Shown here in pieces: positions 1-9,003 of a DNA stretch of 17,500 nt (its first letter is position 1; every line of letters starts with the position of its first letter). Made by a program: the position numbers and the translations under genes. A model generated the notes under the pieces. It had not been told where the DNA came from and searched no databases. It saw only the letters and a program-made list of their open reading frames with translations. The stretch comes from Chrysomallon squamiferum (Eukaryota; Mollusca; Gastropoda; Neomphalida; Peltospiridae): positions 14,361,963-14,379,462 of the forward strand of contig CM022675.1 in assembly GCA_012295275.1 (NCBI GenBank). Direction: 5' to 3'.

Positions 1-959
1 ATATACTGAGTCTATTGTTCTTATATATTTATCTTTATCTAGCTACCTATCTATGTATCTTGTATATATTTTAATCATTATTTCATTTTCAGCCTCCAAT
101 ATTTTTTGTAATTTATCTTTAACATTTCTCTTACGAAAATGCAAAAAATAAAAATATTTATCCTTTATTTTTAACAAAGACTGGTAGAATTAAGAAATAA
201 TACAAAAAATTGGAAGATAACAAAAAGAATTTAAGTCATTTTGTTTACTACAAAAATTGTATTTTAAATTATGAGTATATCTATAGGAATAGAGAAAATT
301 AACTTTACAAATAAATAATTTTATTGAGAATGTTCTAGTAAAGTTAATCATTACTGGTTACATTGTTTTAAATAATAATATTATTATTATTATTATTTTT
401 AATTAATTAATTTATTTATTTATTTGTTTGTTTGTTTATTTATTTTTTTTTTTATATTTTTATTTATTTATTTTATCCGGTTTAATTTGTAATCTGTTCA
501 TCCTAATGTGCAATACATTTTAACTATTTCTTAGCTAATATCCAGATACTTTTATCACGTTCCAGACAGATATCTTCGATTGCAAAAATTGTGCTCACCT
601 GTCTTTGAGAAGGTATATAAAAAATTCCTCTCACAGCTAAGTGATAGGATGACATCAGTGACATTCCTCTCTCGTATCAATATAACAGAAACAAAAATAT
701 TTGTTTAATTCCTAATAAATATCTAATCAAGCTTTACTTGATAATTTCCTTCAGAGAAAACAAAAATGTATTCTGAAGAATAAAACAGATTCTCTTTTTG
801 CAGTTTATAATTGTTCACTAGAGTAATTTGTAATTTTTTTTTTTTTTTTTACTGTATCCATGAAAGCTCGTAGATATTTGATGTAATTATAAAAAGAAAA
901 ATACATAAAATAGAAATCAATATTTATAGCAAATTAGTTGGTAATAAATAACGATAATT
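1..959. other. AT-rich upstream non-coding DNA
   Basis: No gene is visible on either strand; reading frames are short and AT-driven. The stretch includes an ATT/ATTT/GTTT simple-repeat block (about 371-475) and a 17-base T run (834-850). A TATATAAAA string occurs at 614-622, but no coding region or exon follows it. Confidence 0.6.
371..475. repeat. ATT / ATTT / GTTT simple-repeat block
   Basis: Consecutive runs of ATT, AATT, TTTA and TTTG units with a T-rich end can be read directly. It is low-complexity microsatellite DNA with no coding signal. Confidence 0.85.
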
Positions 960-1440
960 TGTTTTACAAACAGCTGTGACTTTAGATCAGTCTTCTTCTT
1001 TTCGTTCATCCATGTTAAACGACTAATTAACAAAAGCGACATCTTCTAGTCTGACGATGAAGGGGCAAATTACTCTCATGATACTATCTTGTGAACAGTT
1101 TCTATTTAACCCGGGTCGCTTCTTGCTGTAAACGTTCAGCTTTTATTAACTCCATGTTCCTAATTATTTCCGATAGCCTCTGCCTTATCACTTTCAGACG
1201 CCTCCGTTAATGGGCAAACAGCGCGAGCAATTTGCAGCGTATCAAAATCAACTGGTATTAATCAAATTAACCGAACACTGATAGGATGCAAGATCTCGCT
1301 AAAAGGTCATGTGATGGCGATATTTCGCTACCGAATGCGTGCCTCGCTGTTAATAGACATCACGGCTGTCTGCAGTAAGGTTTCTGTTAATTTGATAAGA
1401 ATGTAACTGTTTATCAGTAAGTGTCTTTCCAGATGATTTA
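960..1440. promoter_or_regulatory. higher-complexity upstream island, candidate distal regulatory element
   Basis: This roughly 480-bp stretch is free of simple repeats and has a more balanced base composition than its flanks. It holds an ATTAATCA (1257-1264, reverse of the PBC/Hox-type TGATTAAT), an AGGTCA nuclear-receptor half-site (1304-1309), and an exact 11-bp inverted repeat (1261-1271 with 1386-1396). It lies about 2.3-2.8 kb upstream of the engrailed start codon. Regulatory function is inference; short AT-rich motifs are expected by chance here. Confidence 0.3.
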
Positions 1441-1508
1441 GAGCACAGTTTAATATACGAAATAAATTAAAATGCCTTTATTTCTTATTTATTAAAAATA
1501 ATTAGAAT

Positions 1509-1712
1509 TATAATAATTATTATTACTAGTACTATTACTACTGCTGCTTCTATGAGCAGAAATCTGAGTAGTATTGTACTAATGAAACAATAGCCGCAGT
1601 AATCGTTTGAGCAGCAGTACTAGTAGTAATAGAAGGAGTAGCAGAGTCGTAGTAGTTGCAGCAGCAGCAGCAGCAATAGTAGTAGTAGTAGTAGTAGTAA
1701 TAGTAGTAGTAG
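1509..1712. repeat. imperfect trinucleotide repeat (ATT/ACT/GCA/GTA)
   Basis: Mixed trinucleotide units run through the stretch, including six GCA units (1658-1675) and a nearly pure GTA run (about 1676-1712). No flanking exon signals support translation, so it is treated as a non-coding microsatellite. Confidence 0.85.
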
Positions 1713-1840
1713 AAATATAGTTACAATAGACATTGATCTAGGTATGTCTCTACTTATTGATAAATTAAATGTATACCATTACTATAGTGTAATTTAAAAA
1801 TAAGTAAGTAAGTAAATAAATTACTGTTTGTTCTTATCTT

Positions 1841-1889
1841 TATATATATATATATATATATACACACAACACACACAAACACACACACA
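1841..1889. repeat. (TA)n followed by (CA)n
   Basis: An alternating TA run is followed by interrupted CA repeats. It is ordinary compound dinucleotide microsatellite DNA. Confidence 0.9.
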
Positions 1890-1943
1890 TATCTTATATT
1901 TCTGATTTGTCTGGTGCTACTACTACGGCTATTACTACTACTA

Positions 1944-1944
<1 letters not shown>

Positions 1945-2012
<68 letters not shown>
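1945..2012. repeat. (AAT)n microsatellite
   Basis: About 22 AAT units read almost without interruption. This is one of at least six AAT arrays in the window. Confidence 0.95.
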
Positions 2013-2557
2013 GTAAATATAAAAGCTAAATTTCAAAGCAACAAAAATAATTCAACCATTAAACAGATCAGTTAAAATAAAATAAAAATAGAAAAAAGAA
2101 AATAAGAAAACTATTGAAAAAAAACAAACAACGGAAAGCGAACAACATCAAACAACTATAAAAGAGAAAAAACAAATAAACGTAATAAAAACAAAAACAA
2201 ACAACAACAAATGTAATAAAATAAAAATTAATAAATTTAGAAAAAAGAGACAAAGAGTATTGAAAGAAACTAGTATGCATTTATTTAATTATGTTTAAAC
2301 ATTCAAATAATCTAACATCCATTTTACTTCATTATTCTGCATCTTGTGAGGCCCGCTTGTAAACAGAACTGTTAATAACAAAATTAAAATAAAAGTTTTG
2401 TTCATTTATTATTAACTAAGGAAAGAACATATTATGAGGAGAGAAAAAGGAACAAAAAGAGTTAATAATAAAATAAAATATGTAATGTTAATAAATATAA
2501 TTAAAATAAATTAGTATACAAATAAATAAATAAATTAAAAATGAAAAAATAAATGAA

Positions 2558-2608
<51 letters not shown>

Positions 2609-3139
2609 ATTAAAGTAATAATAAACAAGAAAGATTAAACAATAAAATTCCAACTACATCAGTAGTAACAAAGAAAAACAATAAAAATGGGATTACATTC
2701 AGAAAAATAATTTCAGGTTACATCATTTAGCTTAAAATAATGATATAGCTTATTTGTTATAATTTATGATTTTTTTTTTTATGCATTCATTACTATTTAA
2801 TGAAAAAGAAAGAGAGAAGGCAGAATGAGAGAGAGTGAGAGAGACAGAAAGAGAAAAAAGAAAGAAGGAAGAAAGAAAGAAAGAAAAATATAATAAAATG
2901 TGCAAAGAAGAAAAACAAATTTAACAACTAATGAATACAACAATTTACTGATGATGATGATGATGATTGTCACAAACACGATGGCAACAACAGCAGCTAT
3001 AACAACAAACAACAAACGGAAACACCATCTTAATGTAAACAAATAAGCAAACAAACAAGTAAATATTTTCTAAAGCAATAAATAAATTCTCCACCTCTTA
3101 AATTTACAACTAATTAATATTAAAAACTTGTATCAGAAT
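2013..3139. other. A-rich upstream intergenic DNA with simple repeats
   Basis: This is purine- and A-rich on the + strand. It includes an ATAA array (2520-2611), a GA/GAAA-rich tract (2801-2887) and a short GAT run (about 2949-2966). Minus-strand frames here translate to Phe/Leu/Ile-rich strings that only reflect base composition. No gene is supported. Confidence 0.65.
2520..2611. repeat. (ATAA)n tetranucleotide microsatellite
   Basis: A run of ATAA/AAAT units with a few interruptions at its 5' end. The same motif recurs in the intron (5670-5718) and downstream (13840-13902). Confidence 0.93.
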
Positions 3140-3403
3140 TGCACTGTCACTAAACAACATAATTGCAGAGTTCACGCCCTTCCCATTGTTGCGCCAGTGA
3201 TCAAACACATTGCAGTGAAAAGGTCAGCAACTCTAACATCAAAGGTGGGTAATTCAGCCATAATTATTATGAATGAGTGTTTTAACACAATGCTTTAATT
3301 GAGGAAGAGTTTTCAATGAACTCTCCTACAATGGGATTAATTACTTAATATATCTTTTCTCCTCAAGTCAAAGCGAAAATAACACTTCGTTTCGCCGCAG
3401 ATT

Positions 3404-3438
3404 GGCGAGGGAGGTGGGTGGGTGGGTGATATCTCGCC
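3404..3438 (+). promoter_or_regulatory. G-quadruplex motif inside a 6-bp inverted repeat
   Basis: Four GGG runs lie at 3409-3411, 3416-3418, 3420-3422 and 3424-3426, with loops of 4, 1 and 1 nt, a very stable quadruplex type by general rules. GGCGAG (3404-3409) and CTCGCC (3433-3438) are exact inverted repeats flanking the G-runs. The site is about 270 bp upstream of the TATA-like box. A role in engrailed promoter control is inference. Confidence 0.5.
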
Positions 3439-3691
3439 CCGGGGGTAGAAGACATCATCGTCACTCTAACATGAAAGAACTGTCGCTGGAAATTGGTGAT
3501 CGATCGAGTATAATCAAATATATATGTTCCGGTAATTAAGTTAGGGGAAGACCGCACCAGTTACCGTGCAGAGGAAAAGATTGTCAGCGCAATTGGAGGC
3601 GGAGTTAGAAAGAACGCTGCCTCTTGGTATTGGCGCGACGTTAATAATGACAAGCGCGCTAGCTCCGCCCATATCCTTTACCGAGGACCTT

Positions 3692-3697
3692 TATAAG
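3692..3697 (+). promoter_or_regulatory. TATA-like box upstream of engrailed
   Basis: TATAAG sits in a CCTTTATAAGATG context, 93 bp upstream of the chosen ATG. Its position favours the 3785 start over longer in-frame starts at 3566 or 3698, which would lie upstream of, or at, this box. No clear initiator motif was found about 30 bp downstream. Confidence 0.35.
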
Positions 3698-3784
3698 ATG
3701 AAAGCGAGCGGAGATGTTTTAATTCTCGTAACTCGTGAGTTCCCGACAGTTCGTCGCAATTGTCCGTTAAATCGAATTAGCACG

Positions 3785-4097
3785 ATGGTTGTAGACTTGA
3801 CTATTAAACAGGAAAATACGTCTTTCCAGCCCTCGCTCTCCGGATCAGAGGCAAGTTACACAGATTTTAGCATAGACAGAATTCTCAAACCCGATTTTGG
3901 ATTTAGGAAGCGACCTGCTCCCGGGACTGTTTCGCCGCACAGACACACCCAAATCTCCACCCATGCCAGAAATGATAAAGAAACTTCGAAAGTTAACATC
4001 CCCCAGCCCTCAAGGGTTGAAGCTCCCGGAGAAAAGCCAAAAATAGAATTACCAGCCTGGGTGTTTTGTACCCGCTATTCTGACCGTCCGTCATCAG
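3785..4097 (+). CDS. en: engrailed homeobox protein, coding exon 1 (EH1 and EH2)
   Basis: First coding exon, residues 1-104 plus the first base of codon 105, of a predicted 211-residue nuclear transcriptional repressor. Residues 28-39 (FSIDRILKPDFG) are the EH1 motif, which recruits Groucho/TLE. Residues 88-105 (ELPAWVFCTRYSDRPSSG) are EH2, which contacts Extradenticle/Pbx. Between them is a Pro/Ser/Thr/His-rich linker. IKQE at 7-10 fits the sumoylation pattern (hydrophobic-K-x-E). The ATG at 3785 is chosen for its A at -3 and G at +4 and its place downstream of a TATA-like box. The frame stays open upstream, with in-frame ATGs at 3698 and 3566, so a longer N-terminus is possible. The exon ends at an excellent donor, CAG|GTACGT. 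One oddity: the first Trp of the usual EH2 WPAW core is Leu89 (TTA codon). Family assignment is very secure; the start codon is less so. Confidence 0.93.
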
Positions 4098-4244
4098 GTA
4101 CGTGCTGGCTTTTTCATGTGAATTAACACTGGATTTGTTATTTAACTCACTGTCTAACACTTCTTACATATATAAATCAAAAAAAAGAATGTTCTTAAAC
4201 TTAACATTTTAATTGTTTTCTTTAGTTTTTGCTAGTATTGCTCA

Positions 4245-4342
4245 GCTTAATAATAATAATGTTGATGACGATGTTGACGACGATGATACTGATAGTAGTA
4301 GTCGTAGAAGTGATAATAAAAGTAATAATAATAATAATAATA

Positions 4343-4374
<32 letters not shown>

Positions 4375-4465
4375 AATGATAATCATAAATGATGATGATG
4401 ATGATGTCAATACATGTAATAGTAGTAGTGGTAGTAATATGAAAATGATGATGATGCAACAGTAA
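4245..4465. repeat. compound AAT/GAT/GTA trinucleotide repeat
   Basis: Imperfect AAT and GAT units include a GAT run of about ten units near 4345-4374, then a mixed GTA/GAT end. Frames through it give poly-Ile, poly-Met or poly-His strings and are not genes. Confidence 0.92.
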
Positions 4466-4891
4466 CAATATTAATAATAATTTTTTATATTTCATTTCCT
4501 GATTTGTCATTTTTCTATTTTATTTATACAGATATTATGTGTGTGTATACTTTTATTAATTATTTAACTTATAAACTCTCCGCATTTTACAAACATGTAC
4601 GTGCAGGTTTTGGAAATTGTATTCTGTGAATACGTCGGGTAGATTAAACCGAAATGTAAAATACAGACACGTAGGAGCAAACATTTAATTTTTATTATTA
4701 GTTTTTAATGTGTTTTTCAACAATCTCACGTAATGTTCGAAAATTCTTAGTGTCTTTCTACAAGTAAACACAGAAATTACAAAAAAATATAATAAAATTT
4801 TAAAATTTATGTCTTTTTTCCAATTAATCCCAAAACACAATCTTTAAAAATAAACCGCAAAGGTGATAAATCAAGGTCGTATGTGTAATAC

Positions 4892-4894
<3 letters not shown>

Positions 4895-4928
<34 letters not shown>
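4895..4928. repeat. (GT)n microsatellite
   Basis: A pure GT run of about 17 units that passes into a longer ATGT-rich stretch. Confidence 0.95.
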
Positions 4929-4929
<1 letters not shown>

Positions 4930-4935
4930 TTTTTT

Positions 4936-5225
4936 TTATGTATGTATATATGTGTGTATGCATGTGTCTCTGTATGTAAGCATGTATGTATGTGTGTATA
5001 TGTATTTATGTATGGTTATGCATATATGAGTATATTCTTGTATGTGTGAGTGCGTGCGCGCATGTTCATGCATGAATTCATGTATGTTTTTATGTGTGTG
5101 CATGCGTATGCAAGTATGTATGTGTACATGTGTATGCATATTTATGCAAGTATGTGTGTAATGACGTATGAATAGGTATGTATGTATGTGGGTGGATTCG
5201 GTCGTGCGTGCGTGTGTATATAAAT
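4936..5225. repeat. degenerate ATGT / GTATGC repeat stretch
   Basis: TATG, TGTG, CATG and GTAT tetramers follow one another with many substitutions, as in an old (ATGT)n array. The minus-strand frame gives a His/Thr/Ile-rich string that is pure repeat translation. Confidence 0.8.
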
Positions 5226-5431
5226 ATATATCTACATATGTGCATTTACTTAAGTTCGTATAGCATATAATCTATAATAATATGCATATGAATATGCAAA
5301 TAACTGCCAGGACCGCTGAAATTCAAACACCTGAGAGCATGAATAATTATTAATTTTTCTGCATTTTACCTTAAACCTTGATTTCCTCATTCGATTTGTT
5401 CATTTCATTACTTTTTTTCGACTGTAGGATG

Positions 5432-5442
<11 letters not shown>

Positions 5443-5463
<21 letters not shown>
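5443..5463. repeat. poly-T tract
   Basis: 21 consecutive T residues on the + strand, followed by ATG. It could be slippage DNA or the tail of a retroposon inserted on the minus strand; no retroposon body was recognised beside it. Confidence 0.85.
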
Positions 5464-5621
5464 ATGTATATTTTCCAGGTTTTATTATTAACATTATCCC
5501 ATTAACAATAAAATATTCAGCATATTAATAATTTATGAAATTGGTAATTAAAAAGTAAAAAATATGTTCAGTTTCTTTGTAGGAATAATCTGTTCATAAA
5601 AAATTAACAAATAAATTAATG

Positions 5622-5669
5622 TAAAAAAAATAAATAAATAATAATAGTAAAAAAAAAAAATAATAATAA

Positions 5670-5708
<39 letters not shown>

Positions 5709-5720
5709 AATAAATAAATT
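5622..5720. repeat. AAT / ATAA repeat with poly-A interruptions
   Basis: ATAA units (about 5670-5718) are preceded by A-runs and short AAT units. It is low-complexity intronic sequence. Confidence 0.9.
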
Positions 5721-5938
5721 CCCCCAAAATTTAAAAATGCAATACTATATAAAACGAATGATAAAAATCAGTTTTTTTAAAAGAATAAAAAAAAGTAAAT
5801 TAAAAAATAAATATGATGAATAATATAAGTTCTCCAGTGTTATAAGCAAATAAGAAAATAAATGATATATAATGAAAATAGAAAGAAATAAAACAGAAAG
5901 AAAGAAACAGTTTTAAGATCGAAGAATTTTAAATTAAC

Positions 5939-5940
5939 AA

Positions 5941-5984
<44 letters not shown>

Positions 5985-6090
5985 TGATGATGATGATGAT
6001 AATAATGATAATAATAAAAATATAATAATGATGATAATGATGATGATGATACTACTATTAATAATAATAATAATGACGACGATGATGATA
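5939..6090. repeat. compound AAT/GAT microsatellite
   Basis: A long AAT run passes into GAT units, then alternating AAT/GAT and GAC. It resembles the array at 4245-4465 near the start of the same intron. Confidence 0.93.
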
Positions 6091-7100
6091 TAAAAATGCA
6101 GTTTATTTAACTCGTTGTTTATTCAGTGTTAAGTAGCTCTATAAATAAGGAGTTAATATCTACATGAAATTTATCGTTTTCGACTCAGACTTAAACTATG
6201 TTATTCAATTTGATATTGGTTACCATTGACTGTAATACTAATTACATTGTTTAGAATGATAAATGTGTGTAAATATATATAAAAATAAGTTATCACTAAA
6301 AGAAAAATTCTCATATTTATTAATGTAAAAACAAATAAAAAGCAAAATAATGGTAAAGCTGTTGACTGTGACAAGCATTCAAGCAAAATACCTTTTTCTA
6401 AAATATATTAGTTTGAACAGAACATAAACGAACGGAGAAAAGAAAGGAAGCAAAATGTCTGCAGTATTAATACACAATTTTCTAATATATCAGTAACATC
6501 AGTAACAGTCAAACGGAAAATGTGTAGGCAAATGAATTTCTAAAAAAGATTTCAACTAACAGTATATATTTTATAAGAAAAAATGAAATAAAAAGAAGAT
6601 CATTCGTTTGTGAATCAGAAAGTAAATGAGGAAAGAGACAATTTCTAATACGCTTAAAGATCAGTAAATAAACATACAAATAACAAAATGACATCATAAT
6701 TCAAAAATTACATGAACTTCAGTCAGGAATCCAGTGGAAAAAAATCTATATTATTAACTTCAATAAATAATTTTTCAAATAGAACGAAGATGACAAGATG
6801 ATTTCTAAAATATAAACTTCAACAAACAAATAGGAAAATGTCAAAAGATAAGAAAAACAATATAATTAAATATATTAACTTTATATGTTACAAAGAGAGT
6901 AAAAATGTTAGCATGATAATTTCGAAATAGTATCAACTTTAGTTAAACAATCGAACAAACAGAAAAAGTAAATTAAATTCTAAAATTAATGTAAAATCTA
7001 CAATAAAGAAAAAGGAAGAGAAAAATGTATTGTCTTCCACATAAAAATAGAAAAAAGTTAGTAAATTCATTTCTTTCATTATTTTTTTATTTCAACAATC
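6091..7100. other. unique AT-rich intronic DNA
   Basis: About 1 kb of A-rich sequence without long simple repeats. I see no exon, splice pair, RNA gene or recognisable mobile element. Short frames here (for example 6201-6386 and 6509-6697 on the minus strand) have only base-composition character. Confidence 0.5.
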
Positions 7101-7168
7101 TCACACACACACACACATACACACACACACACAACAACAACAATAACAACAACAACAACAACAATAAC

Positions 7169-7228
<60 letters not shown>
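7101..7228. repeat. compound (AC)n-(AAC)n-(AAT)n microsatellite
   Basis: CA units, then AAC units, then about 20 AAT units follow directly. A + strand frame over it reads as His/Thr then poly-Asn, which is repeat translation, not a protein. Confidence 0.95.
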
Positions 7229-7229
<1 letters not shown>

Positions 7230-7557
7230 TTGACAATAATAAAATTCAAACAATGTCCCAGTGAAAACAAACACTAAAGAGAAACTAAACATGTTTACTG
7301 TGTTAAATGATAAACTTTAATTAATAAAAATAATACAATTACCTATTTCGTTCATTTAGTTAAACGTAGGAAGAAACATTATTAATACGTTCTGCAAACA
7401 TGTAAAGTTACTCGAAGTTCTGTTGTCACTACAATATTTAATTCATGCTGATTAAAGAATATTAATTCATGGAGTATAATTCATTCTGGATAAATATTTA
7501 GCTCACGCTAACTACTCTGTACTGTTAAATATTTATTGTTAAATTCAGAGATCATTC

Positions 7558-7560
<3 letters not shown>

Positions 7561-7633
<73 letters not shown>
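7561..7633. repeat. (AC)n microsatellite
   Basis: An uninterrupted AC run of about 36 units ends in a short TA run. Confidence 0.97.
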
Positions 7634-7640
<7 letters not shown>

Positions 7641-7790
7641 TAATGAATATTTCAAGCTGAGGAAAAGTTTTAATTTATTTCATTTATGCTGAATTTAATT
7701 CTTTCTGAAACAGTACTTAGTCACTGCAGAACAGATAATTATTTCTAAGAATTAATTCTAACCTTACAGTCAAATATGTTTAATATGTGG

Positions 7791-8229
7791 TGAATAAATA
7801 CACTAATTATAATTATTTAAGCATTCCGAACACTTACTTTTCTTACTAAATAATTTATATATAACATTTAGTGCCAATGAATGATGAACAAATAAACTGT
7901 GTGTTTTTGCTGAATAAATACTTATTTCGTGCCAATTAAACTGTCTATTCTGAATAAATTCTTTGTTTTGGGAGAATAAAACATGCTTCTTACTAAATAA
8001 ACTGTTTGTTTCTTTCTGAAAACAATATTTAAATAATACGGAATAAAAACAGTTCACACTGAATAAATCTGTGTTTTTGAATAAAATAGTCGTGACTTCA
8101 TAAATACTTAATTTTTCCTTAATACATTCTTTGTTTTTTTCTGAATAAACAGATCATACTTGATAAATAGCTGGCTCTGAATAAATGCTTTGTTTCTCTT
8201 GACTAAATTCATTGTTTTTGATGAATAAA
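7791..8229 (+). repeat. degenerate TGAATAAA-containing tandem repeat
   Basis: TGAATAAA recurs at about 7791, 7911, 7951, 8060, 8078, 8142, 8178 and 8222, often followed by T/G-rich segments such as TTTGTTTT; related GAATAAA strings lie between. Spacing is irregular (about 18-120 bp), as in an old, decayed minisatellite, with weaker relatives reaching upstream to about 7440. Each core contains AATAAA on the sense strand, the metazoan polyadenylation hexamer. Confidence 0.6.
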
Positions 8230-8784
8230 ATAGTTCATACTTAATAAAAACCTCATTCTGAATGAATAACTACTGCGTCCTTTGTTCGTGTTCAAACGTG
8301 GTTGACATAAAAAAAATAACAACGATTCTTGTTTTTCTTTCGTGTTTTGCTGACAATTTATAGCTGCTGGCTTTACACCCAAACATTGCAACAGTGTATT
8401 GTTGTCCTGATTTTATTCAACTGTCTTAAACCATGACATATTCGAGAGAGAGAAAAAAAATTGTTAAAACTTCAACACTATTTTTAAAAAAATACACCAT
8501 AAAGAGTATTTCAATACGCTTAAATTTAGTTTTCTTTCGAAATCTAAGAGTCTGGATAACTTTAATAGCTTTTTAAAATGCAGATAGAGTTATATGTACG
8601 AGCCAATAAAACTGATAATTACAGAATGCTGCAGTTAGAATAATAAAACTGTGTTTGAGTGTGACTGTGTGAGTGCGCACGCACGTGTTTGAGATGCGAG
8701 TGCATGTTCTAGTTAAGTCTTAGCATTTTAAATAATAGTATTTTCATTTCAGGTTACGCGCCTGTTACTTCATATTTTTGTTTT

Positions 8785-8892
8785 TCTTATTATTATTGTC
8801 GTTATTATTGTTATTGCTGTTATTATTATTATTATTATTGTTATTGTTATTGTTGCTATTGTCATTGCTGTTATTATTATTATTATTATTAT

Positions 8893-8924
<32 letters not shown>

Positions 8925-8935
8925 TTACTATTATT
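8785..8935. repeat. ATT/GTT/ACT trinucleotide microsatellite
   Basis: ATT units are interrupted by GTT and GCT, then pass into about ten ACT units and back to ATT. The poly-Leu frame across it is a repeat artefact. Confidence 0.94.
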
Positions 8936-9000
8936 CAAAATAGGTAAAATCTTTTTCTTTGTTATTTGGTGACGCCTTTTCTTTTCTTCTTCTTCTTCTG

Positions 9001-9003
9001 CAG
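9001..9003 (+). promoter_or_regulatory. strong decoy 3' splice site heading the minisatellite
   Basis: CAG at 9001-9003 follows a 25-nt almost pure CT tract (8975-8999), a better pyrimidine tract than that of the true acceptor at 9584. Splicing exon 1 to 9004 would read Glu-His-stop at once. Whether it is used cannot be seen from the sequence. Confidence 0.45.

Larger units (their letters stand above)
3140..3784 (+). promoter_or_regulatory. en: engrailed proximal promoter and 5' UTR region
   Basis: The stretch just upstream of exon 1 is free of simple repeats and much richer in G, C and CpG than the preceding 3 kb. It contains a G-rich quadruplex motif (3409-3426), a CCCCGGGG palindrome (3437-3444), a GC-box-like CTCCGCCC (3663-3670) and a TATA-like TATAAG (3692-3697). 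With TATA-type spacing, transcription would begin near 3720-3730, giving a 5' UTR of about 55-65 nt before the ATG at 3785. The assignment rests on position and motifs; the start site itself cannot be seen. Confidence 0.55.

Noticed and set aside
614-659. TATA box with a TCAGT initiator for another gene
   Set aside because: Spacing is somewhat long, no reading frame or exon follows, and TATA strings are common by chance in this DNA.
2068-3054. Minus-strand membrane-protein-like frames (Phe/Leu/Ile-rich)
   Set aside because: They arise from A-rich + strand DNA; the hydrophobicity is a composition artefact with no start context or family motif.
4222-4510. Several overlapping frames on both strands (poly-Ile, poly-Met, poly-His)
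   Set aside because: They are translations of one AAT/GAT microsatellite; all six frames look open because of the repeat.
7025-7292. Poly-Asn / poly-Tyr / Cys-Val frames
   Set aside because: They are repeat translation of AC-AAC-AAT arrays with no flanking domain or splice signals.
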